A program made the translations under genes and the position numbers. Below, in pieces: positions 48,501 to 60,984 of a stretch of 64,000 bases of DNA. The DNA is from Dipteronia dyeriana (taxonomy: Eukaryota > Streptophyta > Magnoliopsida > Sapindales > Sapindaceae). The stretch's first letter is position 1; the number at the start of each line of letters is the position of its first letter. Below the pieces are notes generated by a model that worked only from the letters and a program-made list of their open reading frames with translations, was not told the DNA's origin and ran no database searches. The stretch is taken from positions 78,028,069-78,092,068 of the forward strand of contig CM065301.1 in the NCBI GenBank assembly GCA_032871835.1, written 5' to 3'.

Positions 48501-50068
48501 CTACACATTTAGTGGTGATGGTTTGAGTCTCACCATGTGTATTTTATGAACGGGATTTTTCTCTCCATTTTTGTGGTATTAGATATTTATGCCGCACATA
48601 TGGACCAACCATTGAAATGACCGTTCGGTGTGAGAAGTTATATTTACAAAAAAAAAAAGTAATAAAATCAAAGATTACCGTGGTTCCAAGAAGAAAATCT
48701 AAGATTAGCCAAAAATTCAGGTTACTAAATCACAAAATCGGTAGAAGGAAGAAAATATCTTGTAATGTTTTTGATATTTTGAAAATATTAATGATAATTC
48801 CGATATTTTCTCCAAAATTTCCAAAAATTTAAACTTAATATATATGCATTGATACTAATATTTATTTCCTTGGAGGCTTGGACCATACATGAAGTCTTGA
48901 TCATAACAAGGAAAAAAGAAAAGAATGAGGGAGTTCTCGCCTCTTAGAAATTATCTCAAAGGTGAATTTTGCAAGATAATATAGTGTAACATCAATATCA
49001 TAGTGATTTCATAGAAAACTAATAAGATATAATTAGATATAATTAGACCCACTGATCAATGGAGAAAATCTTTACTCTTTCAATGTTCTTAAAAATAATC
49101 AGAAGTATGATGAAGTTAAATGGCTACTGAGAAGTAAACTAGCTTTCTAAGTGGAGGTTTTCGTAGTCAACATAGACATTGAGACAGAGACCTGTTAAAA
49201 CTAAGAATTGGTAACATCCATTTTGGACCTGCAATTGCTAGGAAATGTTTCTTGTGTCAACCTTATTATATATTCTAGTAAGTAAACTTGGTGTAATGAA
49301 CGATTGTCTATTAATTGTAACGTAAAATTCTTGTTGTTCTCTTTTTAAATAAAGATTCTTTTATTATTTAAAAATTGTGTAGATCTTCATGAATATTTGT
49401 CCACGACAAATTTCTTTTCCTCTTATCTATTCTGTGGAAATTGAAGAAAAATAAAGAAAAGAAAACCATGGATGGGGAGAAATGAAATGGAAGAAAATCT
49501 TTCTGATTCCTTCTCAACTTCATGAAGAGATTTTAATAAAATTAGAAATAATTGAATTTTGAATCAATTTCAAAAATTCTTAGGTATGGACGGTTTAAAT
49601 GATTTTTGACATAAAAAAGAAAAAAGAAAAAAAAGGGTCCCCACAATGAAGACGAAGTTTCTAAACTTAATGATTTGAAAATTGTTAATTGAAGTCACTA
49701 GAAGTGGAGATGTTAACACATTGAAAGAAGACACAGGGTGTTTATGTCCCAAATGAGTGACTAGCTGGATAAAGACTAGACGCAGTTTCCAAATACACGC
49801 CATGATTGGGAGGCCACGCACTCACTCACTCACTCTTTCTTTGAATCTTTGGCATCCATTGGGCGCCCGTCATTTTCCTTAAAATATACAAATTTATCTT
49901 AATTATTTTTCCAAATATATTTCTTCAATTTTATTTTTTTTTCCCAAATAATCCTTCAATTTACTATAAACTTTAATTTTGTAATCCCATTATAATTACT
50001 TTATATAGCTTGATTCATTTTCATTAAAATACACAAATTTTACTTTTACTTTTCTTTTCTCTTAATTA
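45514..50068. other. Intergenic DNA
   Basis: No gene supported. A stretch of more even composition lies at 46330-46570, but its frames are closed. GGTTCAAGTCC at about 48126 and GGTTTGAGTCTCACC near 48520 resemble RNA polymerase III B boxes without matching A boxes. 48280-48500 is rich in ATCCGAAT-type motifs, as in degenerate hAT MITEs. Confidence 0.45.
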
Positions 50069-50550
50069 AACCATCTTCGATGTATGTTTTATTGTCAATA
50101 TCAAATTTAAAGTAAAAAAAGAGTATAAAATATTATATTTGACATAACAATTTAGTATTGTATTTCAATATATAGTTGTATTTAATATGATATTTTTATT
50201 ATTTTATTAATTAAAATTACAAAAATTAACATTTATCATTAATGCATTCATTAAAATACCGAAAAATGGTTGGATGAAATGGATTTTGATTGAAATATTA
50301 TTAATACACATTAAATTTAAATTATTTTAAATATTTAAAAAATATATATAATGGTATTTTTATAATTAAAAAAATATTTTTATTGTTGTGTCAAATATAG
50401 TATATATTATACCGTGTACCAAATTTGACACACAATATAGCATGTGTAAAATTTGATACAATATTTAGTACTGTATTAGAGAAAGACTTTTACACTCTAT
50501 ATTAAATTTTAGCATTGGTATACTAATTTGGTACTGTATTAAAGATGCTC
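50069..50550. mobile_element. AT-rich MITE-like repeat, related copy at 59380-59590
   Basis: The right half shares strings with 59380-59590 in direct orientation: TTGATTGAAATA, TTAAATATTTAAAAAATATA and TACTGTATTAAAGATGCT. The ends are imperfect inverted repeats (ACCATCTTCGATG at the left, AAAGATGCTC at the right). Confidence 0.65.
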
Positions 50551-51159
50551 TTATTTTTACTGACTTATTTCTTCTATTTTATTTTATTTTCAAATAATTC
50601 TTAAATTTACTATAAACTTTAATTTTGTATAGATTGATTTTTAGATATTACTTATATAGCTTGAATTTTAGATATTTAATCATTTCTTTTCCAAATATTT
50701 TAGTCAATCTGTAGATTTTTTTTTATAAAACTTAAAGACTTTTTTATATAAAATATTATATTAATTCGAAATTTAGGACAGGGAACAAACTCGAACACAC
50801 GGATATAGATGTGAGGTGACATGACATGAATTGTGGCACAAGGAATCCAGGATAGCATATAATAAACCGGCACTAGGTAGGTCAGACACATTAGACCGGT
50901 TGAAATTAACAGTTAGTTGACTGGTGTGGTCCTCGAAATTATACGTCTCTCTCAACTCAACTGGAGTACTGGAGAGAAGCACGACAGAGGACCCCATAAA
51001 ACCAAAACCCAAATCAACATTCATTTTTATTTTCTTTAAAAGAGAAAAGAAAAAAAGATTCTTTTTTTTTATTCTTTAAAAAAGGAAAATCAAGGTAATT
51101 TCTCTCCTCGATAGCATAAATGCTAAGTAGACACACTGGCTCCTCTTCATAGTTAGTAA
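50551..51159. other. Upstream intergenic region of the GA2ox gene
   Basis: No gene seen. From about 50880 the sequence is less AT-rich and may hold promoter elements. I can name none with certainty. Confidence 0.5.
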
Positions 51160-51342
51160 CGCGTCCCTCTCTCTCTCTCTCTCTCTCTTATTCATGCATT
51201 AGCAAGCCAATCCTCACCGGTTTTTTCCTATTTAAAGCCACCACAACACCGCTTTATTCTCTTCACAAACCATTCTCTATCTCCTTCTCCAGCTTCAAAA
51301 TTTCGCTCTTATAGTCTCTTTTTCCTCTCAAGAAAGAAAACC
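51160..51342 (+). promoter_or_regulatory. GA2ox core promoter and 5' UTR
   Basis: A CT microsatellite lies at about 51170-51188. TATTTAAAG at 51229-51237 is the likely TATA box, 105 bp before the ATG, giving an expected start near 51260. The 5' UTR is CT-rich. The start codon context is AACCATGG, good for plants. Confidence 0.65.
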
Positions 51343-52598
<1,256 letters not shown>

Positions 52599-53423
52599 AA
52601 TGTCGTCGAAATCAATCTCCCCCAAATTAGCATAGTATGTTACCATGTTTTAGGTTTTTGTTTGTCAAAGCTTAAAATAGGTTTCTAATAGTTGACTCTT
52701 ACTTGCCATAGTTGGAAAACAAATAGGTTGTACTTTCCCTTTGCTTTTCTTTTCTTTTCTTTTCTTTTATTTTTTTATGTATTTTACTTTCCCTTGTTTA
52801 ATGTAACAAACTTTCCCTTTGTACTGTTATAAAATATTAATGCAAGGTTTTTTCATTATCATCGTCGTTTATATACTCTTAAAATTTTATGTCAATTAAA
52901 TTTCCTTACATGACCATTTATATTGCTAAAATACCCATAAAAAATTATGAGGTTAAAATTATCTAGCGGCTAATAATATCAAATAAAATTTCTTATAATA
53001 TCCATCAAATTAAAAATTCTTCAAGTTTAGGTCAAAGTAATAGTGTGCCTTTTCGTACAAATTTGTATGAGAGTGATGTTCTGGTGTTCTAAGATAGATT
53101 TGGTTTTCCGAATCTTGTATTTGGCCTCATTTATCTCGTTTTGTTCTTTGCCAGCACTTTTTGCTGTAGAATTGTGTGGTTCGTTTGCAAAATTTCATTT
53201 TTCAAAAGCCAAGAGTTTAAAAGTAACTTTTGTGGTGAAATTTTATTTAAATAAATATCAATTAACATGGGTTTATTTCAAGTTACAAGTATATTTAAAA
53301 TGAAATTTTGATTTGCAGAATTTAATAGTGTATGTGTATAGAGAAATTGTGGCAATAGTTCCATTTATACAAACCACTAAAATGAAAATTTGTTCGGTTT
53401 GATTGTATTCATAAAGTGGAAAT
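52599..53423. other. GA2ox 3' UTR and intergenic DNA
   Basis: The first 250 bp probably form the 3' UTR, with a TTTTC microsatellite at 52745-52770. A polyadenylation region is likely around 52800-52850 (ATAAAATATTAATG). No other gene is seen. Confidence 0.5.
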
Positions 53424-53460
53424 TGTGAGAAATGTCACCTTTTTGTGGGTGAGTTACAGT

Positions 53461-53872
53461 TAATGGTGTCTACGGTTCGGTTTCGGTTTCGGTTTCGAAC
53501 CGTCGGTTTCGGTTCCGTGGAAAGGTCGAACCATAACCGTAACCGGAATATGACGGTTTTGGGCGGTTTCGGAACCGGCTGTTTTCGGTTTGGTTTCGGT
53601 TTCAGTTTTTCGAAATCGAACGGCTCAGTTCGTTCGTTTTTTTTTTTCTGAAATGCTGCCACGTGTCAGCATTTCATTGGTTTTTTTTTTTTGAAACCGG
53701 CTGTTATTGGTCGGTTTTTAAGATCCCATAACCGTAACGGAACCGTCGGGATCCGGTTTCCAATCGGTTTTGTAACCGACGGTTTCGGTTTCGGTTTCGG
53801 TTTCGGTTTCGATTTCCAGAGGCCTGTTTCGGTTCGGTTTCGAATGGTTTAACCGAACTGTGGACACCTCTA
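53461..53872. mobile_element. hAT MITE inserted in the left MULE terminus
   Basis: Ends TAATGGTGTCTACGGTTCGG at 53461-53480 and the reverse complement TAGAGGTGTCCACAGTTCGG at 53853-53872. Target duplication GTTACAGT at 53453-53460 and 53873-53880. The interior is built from repeats of CGGTTTCGGTTT and their complements. Open frames rich in Phe/Arg or Asn/Arg are not coding. Confidence 0.93.
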
Positions 53873-54289
53873 GTTACAGTGATGTCACCATTATAATAAG
53901 TTATATTTAAAAGGCATCTATTATGGTGAGCTACCGAAATTGCCCTTAAATAATCGATTATTTATTCTTTAAAAGCTCTCGTCCAAAAAAGTTTTCTCAA
54001 AATCAAGTACTCCTACGCCGGGTATCTCTTCAAAAAACGAGCTTCATTCCAGATATACTACAGAATAAGGTAAATTAATATTTCTGATCTTCATTTCCAT
54101 ATTTTCTTGTATTTCTGTGTTATAACACTGTATGAACATTTAAGAATATGTTTAAATTTTTTTTTGTTTATGTCTGGAAGTTGTAAGCTTTTAAAAAATA
54201 ATGAATGAACATATATGCATTTTTTTTTTGTATATAAATTTGACCTAGTTGATTTGAAGTGGTGCAAACAAGTTTAAAATCTTGGGCAA

Positions 54290-54620
54290 AAAACCTGGAA
54301 ACCATTTAAAAAAAGCTCGAAACATTTGAAAAAAAGCTCGATCAAATTATAAAAATGCTTGATCCATCAGAAAAAAAAACTCAATCCCTCACATAGAAAT
54401 CTCGATCCCTCAGAAAAAAAGCTCGATCCCTCACATAAAAAGTTCAATCCCTCACAAAAAAGCTCGATCCCTCACAAAAAAGCTCGATCCCTAAAATAAA
54501 AAGATCGAGCCATATTAAAAAAAACTTGATGATGTACAAATAGAGCTCAGTCCTGAACCAAAAAAGCTCGATCCCGATAAAAAAAACTCGATCAGTAAAA
54601 AAAATCTCGATCGCTTACAC
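54290..54620. repeat. A-tract/GCTCGATC array, left
   Basis: About 15 imperfect units of 17-21 bp of the form AAAAAAGCTCGATCCCTCAC, all in one orientation. Located 65 bp upstream of the mudrA start. Confidence 0.92.
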
Positions 54621-54685
54621 TTATGATTTTTGTTTAATAATCCTTTATAAATGTAAAATTAATATTAAATATTTATTTCTTAATA

Positions 54686-55635
54686 ATGGTTTTTCATGAT
54701 GATTTTGACAGGATAATGGATAGGGTGAGAATAATCATATCTTACAACGGTCGATGGGAGCAATTACTTGACGAAAATCAGAGGTATTTAGGTTCCGATA
54801 ACCAAGGTTTGTATGTGTCAAAGAATTTGAGTTACGACAAACTGGTGTCGATCGTGCAAACCATTGTGAAGTTTGATGAGAACAAATACAGTGTTGATCT
54901 ACAGTCTCTATCAATTGTTCCTAGGACTACATGTCGTACATTTATAAGAAACAATGATGATGTTCAGTTTATGCTAGGGGAAGATAGGGTGATCCCTCAA
55001 GTATGTGTTAGTCTAATCGAGAGGCCAGCAAGAGGTGTCATTGGTGAATATATCCCTCATCCTGATAACACCCAACAATTTCGATCGTCAGACAGAAGCA
55101 ACCAGTTGTTCACAGAAATAAGTGGGATTGATGGTCGGGAAAACATATGTGTTGTCCCACCAGAAGTAGCCGCCCATGATAATACACTGGGACCTCAATT
55201 CGACGATGTATTTGGTTGTCAAATTGAGATGAATGTAAGGCAGTACAACCAGCAATACAATGAGATCTACAATGACATCAACAATGACCAGAATACAACA
55301 CCGAATGTATTCATGAGGTGGATAATGAGGGCAATTTGAATCCAGTAGATAATGTACAGAACAATTAGGATGATGAAGAACATGTCAAAACGGAAAGACG
55401 TGTAAGACGTGTACACAGATTTAGTTCCAGTGCACCAGATATAGCTCGGAACTCCGAGGTCCGGGCTAATGTAACTCCAGATGATTCTGATAATGCCACA
55501 ACATGGGTTATTCCAGGAGCAGAATCATACTCGTTTGGTATGGGTGGAAGTAGGAACTTGGTTGAAGATGAACCTACAAGCATGATATAAAAAGGGTAAT
55601 TTTTTCCAACGAAAAAGGATTTGAAGAGATTAGGA
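54686..55635 (+). pseudogene. Mutator-type transposase (mudrA), N-terminal part only
   Basis: The open frame 54686-55339 contains IISYNGRWEQLLDE, YLGSDNQGLYVSKN, KLVSIVQTIVKFDENKYSVD, PRTTCRTFIRNNDDVQFML and GEDRVIPQVCVSLIER, matching the variable N-terminal domain of plant MULE transposases. After a frame break near 55330, family text continues to 55635 (ATTWVIPGAESYSFG, then FFPTKKDLKRL, the start of the MuDR DNA-binding domain), with two in-frame stops. There it ends, so the zinc-binding and DDE catalytic domains are missing. Confidence 0.85.
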
Positions 55636-55639
55636 GGTG

Positions 55640-57331
55640 GGGGGCCATCATGGTGTGTACGCATGGTCGACCCCTGAAGCCCCCGGGTCATATCCAGTAA
55701 CACTCGGTGTTGTTGCTGACGATCCTCATCACTCTTCCGGATCATGTCCACCAACTCCAAGTGTTGACGCTGTCGATCCTCCTCACTCTTCCGGAGGGCT
55801 TCAAGCACATCGTTCAACATTTCTGCCCACGGAGCCTGAAATCATGTCTACATTGTTAGTACAAAACTATTAACACGTGTTAATAAAAAACACTAAACTT
55901 TGTTTTGAACTGACCTCTCCATCACGGCCTACGGCCCCACGGGAATCCCCTGTAGATTTACCATGCCCGGGGGTGGTAAACTGAACCCGCCTATGCCTAT
56001 GCCTATGCCTATGCCTATGCCTTTCCCGTTGAGGGTCTGTCTCATATCCCTCACTGCCACTGGTCCTTAAACTCATAGCAGCGGCCTCAGATCCCTCACT
56101 GTCACTGGTCCTGTCTGTTAAAACCTCACCCTCTGTACCACTAATCCCGCCAAAGGTAGTCTAATCAGGGACCAGAGTCGGCATATCATCCCTGTCATCT
56201 TCTACATACAGGCTCCCCCCCTCGTTTAGCCCGTCAAAGTACGGTGCCTGTCTCTCAGCTGGTGTGGGCACCAGTTCCTTCCTCGCAAACATCTGAAATA
56301 TTAGTTAGAACAATGTAATTGTATAAATACTAACTAATAAAAATATTTACAAATTAAATACATACCCTGGCTTTGAAAATCTTTGCCAGCTTCTTCCCTC
56401 TCGGTTGTTTGGTCAACTCCCACTTCAAAATACAGGGAGTCAGATCTGTAACCCTCCGGCCACTGAATTCTTTGGCCAACTCAGGGATCACCTCGAAAGC
56501 AAATACCTACATCAAAGATAAGTTCGATAACTAACCAAAACATTTAGGACAACACCAATAAAGTACATCCTGGTGTATTTCGAAGTTCTTACCAATAGGG
56601 CATAAGATAGACCGTATATGTTGTAGGTCTCCACCGTGTGTACGTCAGTGCCCTTATTATGCTGGCGTCGCTCGAACCCGTCTCGCCGCCGGTCAAACGC
56701 ATGCTTAAATGAGTGAATAGAATTTCTGTACATGTGGGCACCCCAAGAGAACGCATCGAGATCCTCAACCAGCCGAAAATGCCAAACTGGAATCTTGAAT
56801 CTCTTATCCACCCCCATCAGTACCAAGTTGAGCATATATATGAGGCAGAGCTTGACAGCATACGCCTTTCCAAACTCTACGACGGTGACAACACCCCTAA
56901 TCTCCTCCAACGACAACCCATCGGCTCTAGGAAAGTACCGCTGATGTATGCCATTCTCCACTGCTGTATACTTGGTCGTGTCTGGTACAACTCTAAACCG
57001 TAGTCCGGTGATCAAGCAAAATTCCACCTTAGAAAACCTCATCGAGTGATTCCCTAACATGATGCAGGTCCCTCAAAAGCAACCGATGGATAATACCACC
57101 AGAAAACTTCATATCCCGATGCATCATCAAGAAATGCCCGAAACATGACGCCATGAACCGATGCCAATCTTCATCTGCAAATTCTGTAAGGACACGGTTC
57201 AACGCGTCGTCTATATGGCCAAGGGCGTCCAAATGGTTGTGTCGAGTCAATTTACCCTCGTACCAGTCTCTTTCTGCAGTTTTAAGCGAATCCCTTAAAC
57301 TATTTGTCATCTGCAATGTACTAGAATACAA
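55640..57331 (-). pseudogene. DUF1985 (plant-mobile-type) gene carried by the MULE
   Basis: Exons on the minus strand: 57331-56593, 56506-56366, 56292-55915, and 55835 to about 55640. All visible borders are GT-AG. DUF1985 text: SKVEFCLITGLRFRVVPD, VKLCLIYMLNLVLMGVDKR, PVWHFRLVEDLDAFSWGAH, YNIYGLSYALL, then VFAFEVIPELAKEFSGRRV. Exon 3 has an acidic stretch and a His-Arg run. Exon 4 encodes a charged coiled-coil-like helix (RKSEEDRQRQHLELVDMI). Lesions: a frameshift near 57055 and a TAG at 56161-56163. In related MULEs this domain precedes a Ulp1-type cysteine protease, which is not present here. Function unknown. Confidence 0.82.
55985..56023 (-). repeat. Hexanucleotide repeat encoding His-Arg
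   Basis: Plus-strand CCTATG units repeated about six times inside exon 3 of the DUF1985 gene. On the coding strand they give alternating His and Arg codons. Confidence 0.85.
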
Positions 57332-57349
57332 ACATCATTAAACAGAACA

Positions 57350-58290
57350 AAATTCATAACCAAAATTAAAAGTCTCGATGCAATGAAAAAAACACTTGGT
57401 CAAAAAAAAAAACTCGATCCTAGGAGAAAAAAGCTCGACCCTTTTCAAAAACAGCTCGATTGTATGACAAAAAAGCTCGATCCAATGACAAAAAAGCTCG
57501 ACCCTTTTCAAAAAACTCGATCCTATGAAAAAATACTCGATCCAATAACAAAATAGATCGATCCTATGTAAACAAAGTTGGATGATATGGTGAAAAAGCT
57601 CTATCCAATGTAAAAAAAGCTCGATCCCTTTCAAAAACGCTCGATCCATTTCAAAAAAAGCTCGACCCTATTGAAAAAACCTTGATTCATTTTCAAAAAA
57701 AGATCGATCCCTTTGAAAATAAATTGGACCCTATTGAAAATAGCTCGATTCCTTTTCAAAAAAACTCGATCCAATTCAAAAAAAAAAATGGACCCTATTG
57801 AAAAAACCTCGATTCCTTTTCAAAAAAGCTATATCCCTTTCAAAAAAATTAGATCCCTTTCAAAAAAGCTCGATCCAATTCAAAAATAACATGACCATAT
57901 TGAAAAAACTCGATTCCTTTTGAACTCGATTCCTTTTGAAAAAAGCTCGATTCATTTTCAAAAAAGCTCGATCTCTTTTAAAAAAGCTCAATCCAATTAA
58001 AAAAAATGGACCCTTTTGAAAAAAACCTCGATTTCTTTTGAAAAAGCTCGATTCCTTTTCAAAAATGCTTGATTCCTTTCAAAAAAACTCGATCCAATTC
58101 AAAAAAAGCTCGACCCTATTGAAAAAAAGCTCGATTCCTTTTCAAAAAAGCTCGATCCCTTTCAAAAAGGCTCGATTCAATCCAAAAAAAGCTCGAAACA
58201 TTATAAAAAAACATCGACTTACGGAAACCTAATTTTCATGAAAATAAAAGCTCGACTCAACAAAAAATAAGCTCGATTCTCTTGCAAAAA
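57350..58290. repeat. A-tract/GCTCGATC array, right
   Basis: Roughly 45 imperfect units of 17-21 bp, AAAAAAGCTCGATCCCTTTC or AAAAAGCTCGACCCTATTG, in the same orientation as the left array. Directly upstream of the DUF1985 gene start. Frames rich in Lys/Ser or Leu/Phe here are not coding. Confidence 0.93.
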
Positions 58291-58675
58291 GTCTCGAAAA
58301 ACCAGATTTCATCTTCCTCAACTGATATTCAACCAAATTACAAACCCTAACCTAAACCACAATCATTCTCAGATCTCTATTTTAACAGGTTTCTACAATT
58401 TCTATCAACAAAACTATATTCTAACATATAATGCAAGTTAAGAACCAGAAAAACGATGAAAAAAATAAATCTTACCTTTCTCAATCGCAGATGTTCTCGT
58501 GTAATCTCCTTCCGTCGGTTACTTTCCCGTCGGTTTGACTGTTGCTTCTCTCTGACTTAGAAAACGGTAAAATCCTCACTGTTTTAATATTTCGGAGTAT
58601 TTTGATCTGAACACGTTAAATGGTGTCTTTTAAACATACATTAGTAAAGTTGTGATATTTGCACAACACTCCCCT

Positions 58676-60984
58676 CAAATAGTGCTAATAATTTTTTGAC
58701 CTCTATACATAAATAATCTAAAATCGTTATCATAACGTACAATGAATTGCAAAAGTTTTTTTTTTTTTTTTGGTGAATTATTTTTCAAACTATAAACAAT
58801 TACAACATTAATTACAAATGCAAAACCAAAATGGCCCACCTGTGAAAGACAAGCATGGCCTGTACCATTACTACTACAACCTCTTGCCGTACTCAAAAAA
58901 GTGGGTACTACACAGTACTACAATTTTGTGGATTAAATCAACCTTTAATGTATATATATATTTTTAAAAAAAAAACCCACCCTTATTGTTGCAAAAACAA
59001 TAAGATTTTTATCCATAAAATATTGGAACTTTTTTTCCTAATAACAATCTTGATATGATCGGTCTAGTAATTTGTTAGGGTTTAATGAGATTAACTACTA
59101 TAGATGTAGTGGTTAGGTTAATCGATAAGCAATCCAGAATGATACTTGAAATATGTTAAAAGAAAATAATTAGTAAATTTTTATTCAAAATTACTTTTAG
59201 ATACTTTACCAACGTGTTTTTTTTTTTAAAGAATAACATAGATTAGTAAATGAATTCCTGCGTAGCCTTATGAGCAAATCATTTTTGCATGTAGCCTTCT
59301 TAATGTGACCATAGGAAACATTTTTACTGATAAAAAAAAGCTATATTAATGTACATTAAATTGTTGCTCACAAAATAAATTTGATTGAAATAATATTAAT
59401 GTGTATTAAATTTAAATAATTTAAAATATTTAAAAAATATAAATAATAACATTTTTATAATTTAAAAAAAAGATATTTATTGTTATATCAATTTTGATAT
59501 ATAGTATACCGTTTATTATAAAAAACAATATACACTTGATAATAAATTTTAGTATTAATACCTAATTTTGATACAGTATTAAAGATGCTTTTATACTAAT
59601 AATTTTTTTTTTCTTACATAATTAGATGTATTTTAAAAGCAAATCTTAGAATTGTTTTTTTCTTAAGAAGAAAAAAACAATTATGAAAGGATAACTCTTC
59701 AAAGAAAGGAAAAAAAAAAAAACTAGAAGTGATTTGACCGTGGTGTCATGCTTGACATAAGAGCAAATGTCAGTCGCATGGTTTTCGGGGAGACGTCCCC
59801 ACTTCACCACGCAAACGAGACAGGCTTTAGATGGTGAGTGAGAGATCAGAGAAGATTCTTAAAAAGAGAATTGCTTTTTACTTGCTGTATAATCAACAAC
59901 CATCACACTCTCACTTTTTAAGAGTTTGTATTGACCAACCAACCCCCTTTCAAACAAACAAATCAAACTCAAAATCATCCACTTCTTTTTTAATATTATT
60001 TCTTTTAGATTATTTAGCTTTGAAAAATAATAAAAATAATAAATAAATTGTTGTAAAAATGAATACATAGAGGTGTTCAATTCGAATATGTAAAACTATA
60101 TATATATATAGTATTATATTATTAATTTTCGATATCTAAATATAACATCGAAAACGATGGTTCGATTTAGAAAAATGGTAGGCACATATCATACATAATC
60201 ATATTAATATATTGTGGACCTATTGAGTACCCATACCTACTAGGATGACAATGTACAATAAAACTACAACAATGGATAAAGTTGAGAGAAAAAAAGAAAA
60301 AAGACACAAAATTGTTAAAGTTCACGTTCAATGATAAGTTTTCTTACAATTAAAATAGAGAAAAAAAAATCACAATTGATATATTTTTAAATTGGTTGAG
60401 ATTCATCTATATAAAATTTTACATTTAATTTGCTAGCTAATTAATATTTTTTAATTTTTTTATATAAAAGATGGGTAAGATGAAATATGAAGTTCTTGGA
60501 CTGTGGTGTGGGTCAATTTAATTTTATTCAAATGTGACAATAAAAGTGTCAAAAACAGAGTACGGTTTTTTTTTTGGTGAAAGTTATATTATTTCTCAGT
60601 TTCAACTATGGACATAAATAGCCTCTGGACAACAATTCTTGAACTTTAGGTACATGTACAGTTCCTCTAGGAAACAATATCTTTATTCTAGGAAAACAAT
60701 ATCTACGAGAATCAATTTCAAATGTTTACAACATTAAGTTTTAAGTCTATTCAGCGGTGTACCAGTTCGGAGAGAATTGCGGAATCGTAAATTGTCAACA
60801 AAAAACTCATACGTATAGATTTTATCTCCATTGAAAACATTTAAAAATCCATAGATCTAATCACTATACGAATTTATTTTAACAATATTTCTCTACATAA
60901 AAAAAAATGTTGATGAAGATTATTCATAAGAATTTTCGTTGATAATTTTGTAAAATTGTATTGAATAGTTATTAATAGAAAGGG
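58676..60984. other. AT-rich intergenic DNA
   Basis: No gene supported. Contains a partial copy (59380-59590) of the repeat found at 50069-50550. Short TA runs at 60095-60110. Confidence 0.5.
59380..59590. repeat. Partial copy of the 50.1-50.5 kb repeat
   Basis: Shares TTGATTGAAATA, TTAAATTTAAATAATTT-like sequence, TATATAGTATACCGT and TACAGTATTAAAGATGCT in the same order and orientation as 50280-50550. Confidence 0.7.

Larger units (their letters stand above)
53424..58675. mobile_element. Mutator-like element with mudrA fragment and DUF1985 gene
   Basis: Both ends carry the same diverged inverted repeat: TTGTGAGAAATGTCAC and TTTAAAAGGCATC at the left (the second after the hAT insertion), and the reverse complement of GTGATATTTGCACAACA and GGTGTCTTTTAAAC at the right. 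Inside are an A-tract/GCTCGA array, the mudrA N-terminus (plus), a DUF1985 gene (minus), and a second array. The catalytic MULE domain and any Ulp1-type protease are absent. The 9-bp target duplication is not recognisable. Confidence 0.75.

Noticed and set aside
48050..48540. Possible SINEs with B-box-like GGTTCAAGTCC and GGTTTGAGTCTCACC
   Set aside because: No matching A box at the right distance, no tail and no target duplication. Chance matches are likely.
53435..53662. Open frames with Arg/Asn or Phe/Arg repeats
   Set aside because: They are CGGTTTCGG repeats of the hAT MITE read in frame.
55365..55620. C-terminal half of a minus-strand open frame continuing from DUF1985 exon 4
   Set aside because: Below about 55635 it is antisense to mudrA sense text, so it is not part of the DUF1985 gene.
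57338..58232. Leu/Phe- and Lys/Ser-rich open frames
   Set aside because: Products of the A-tract/GCTCGA array. The unit length and A-runs keep several frames open at once.
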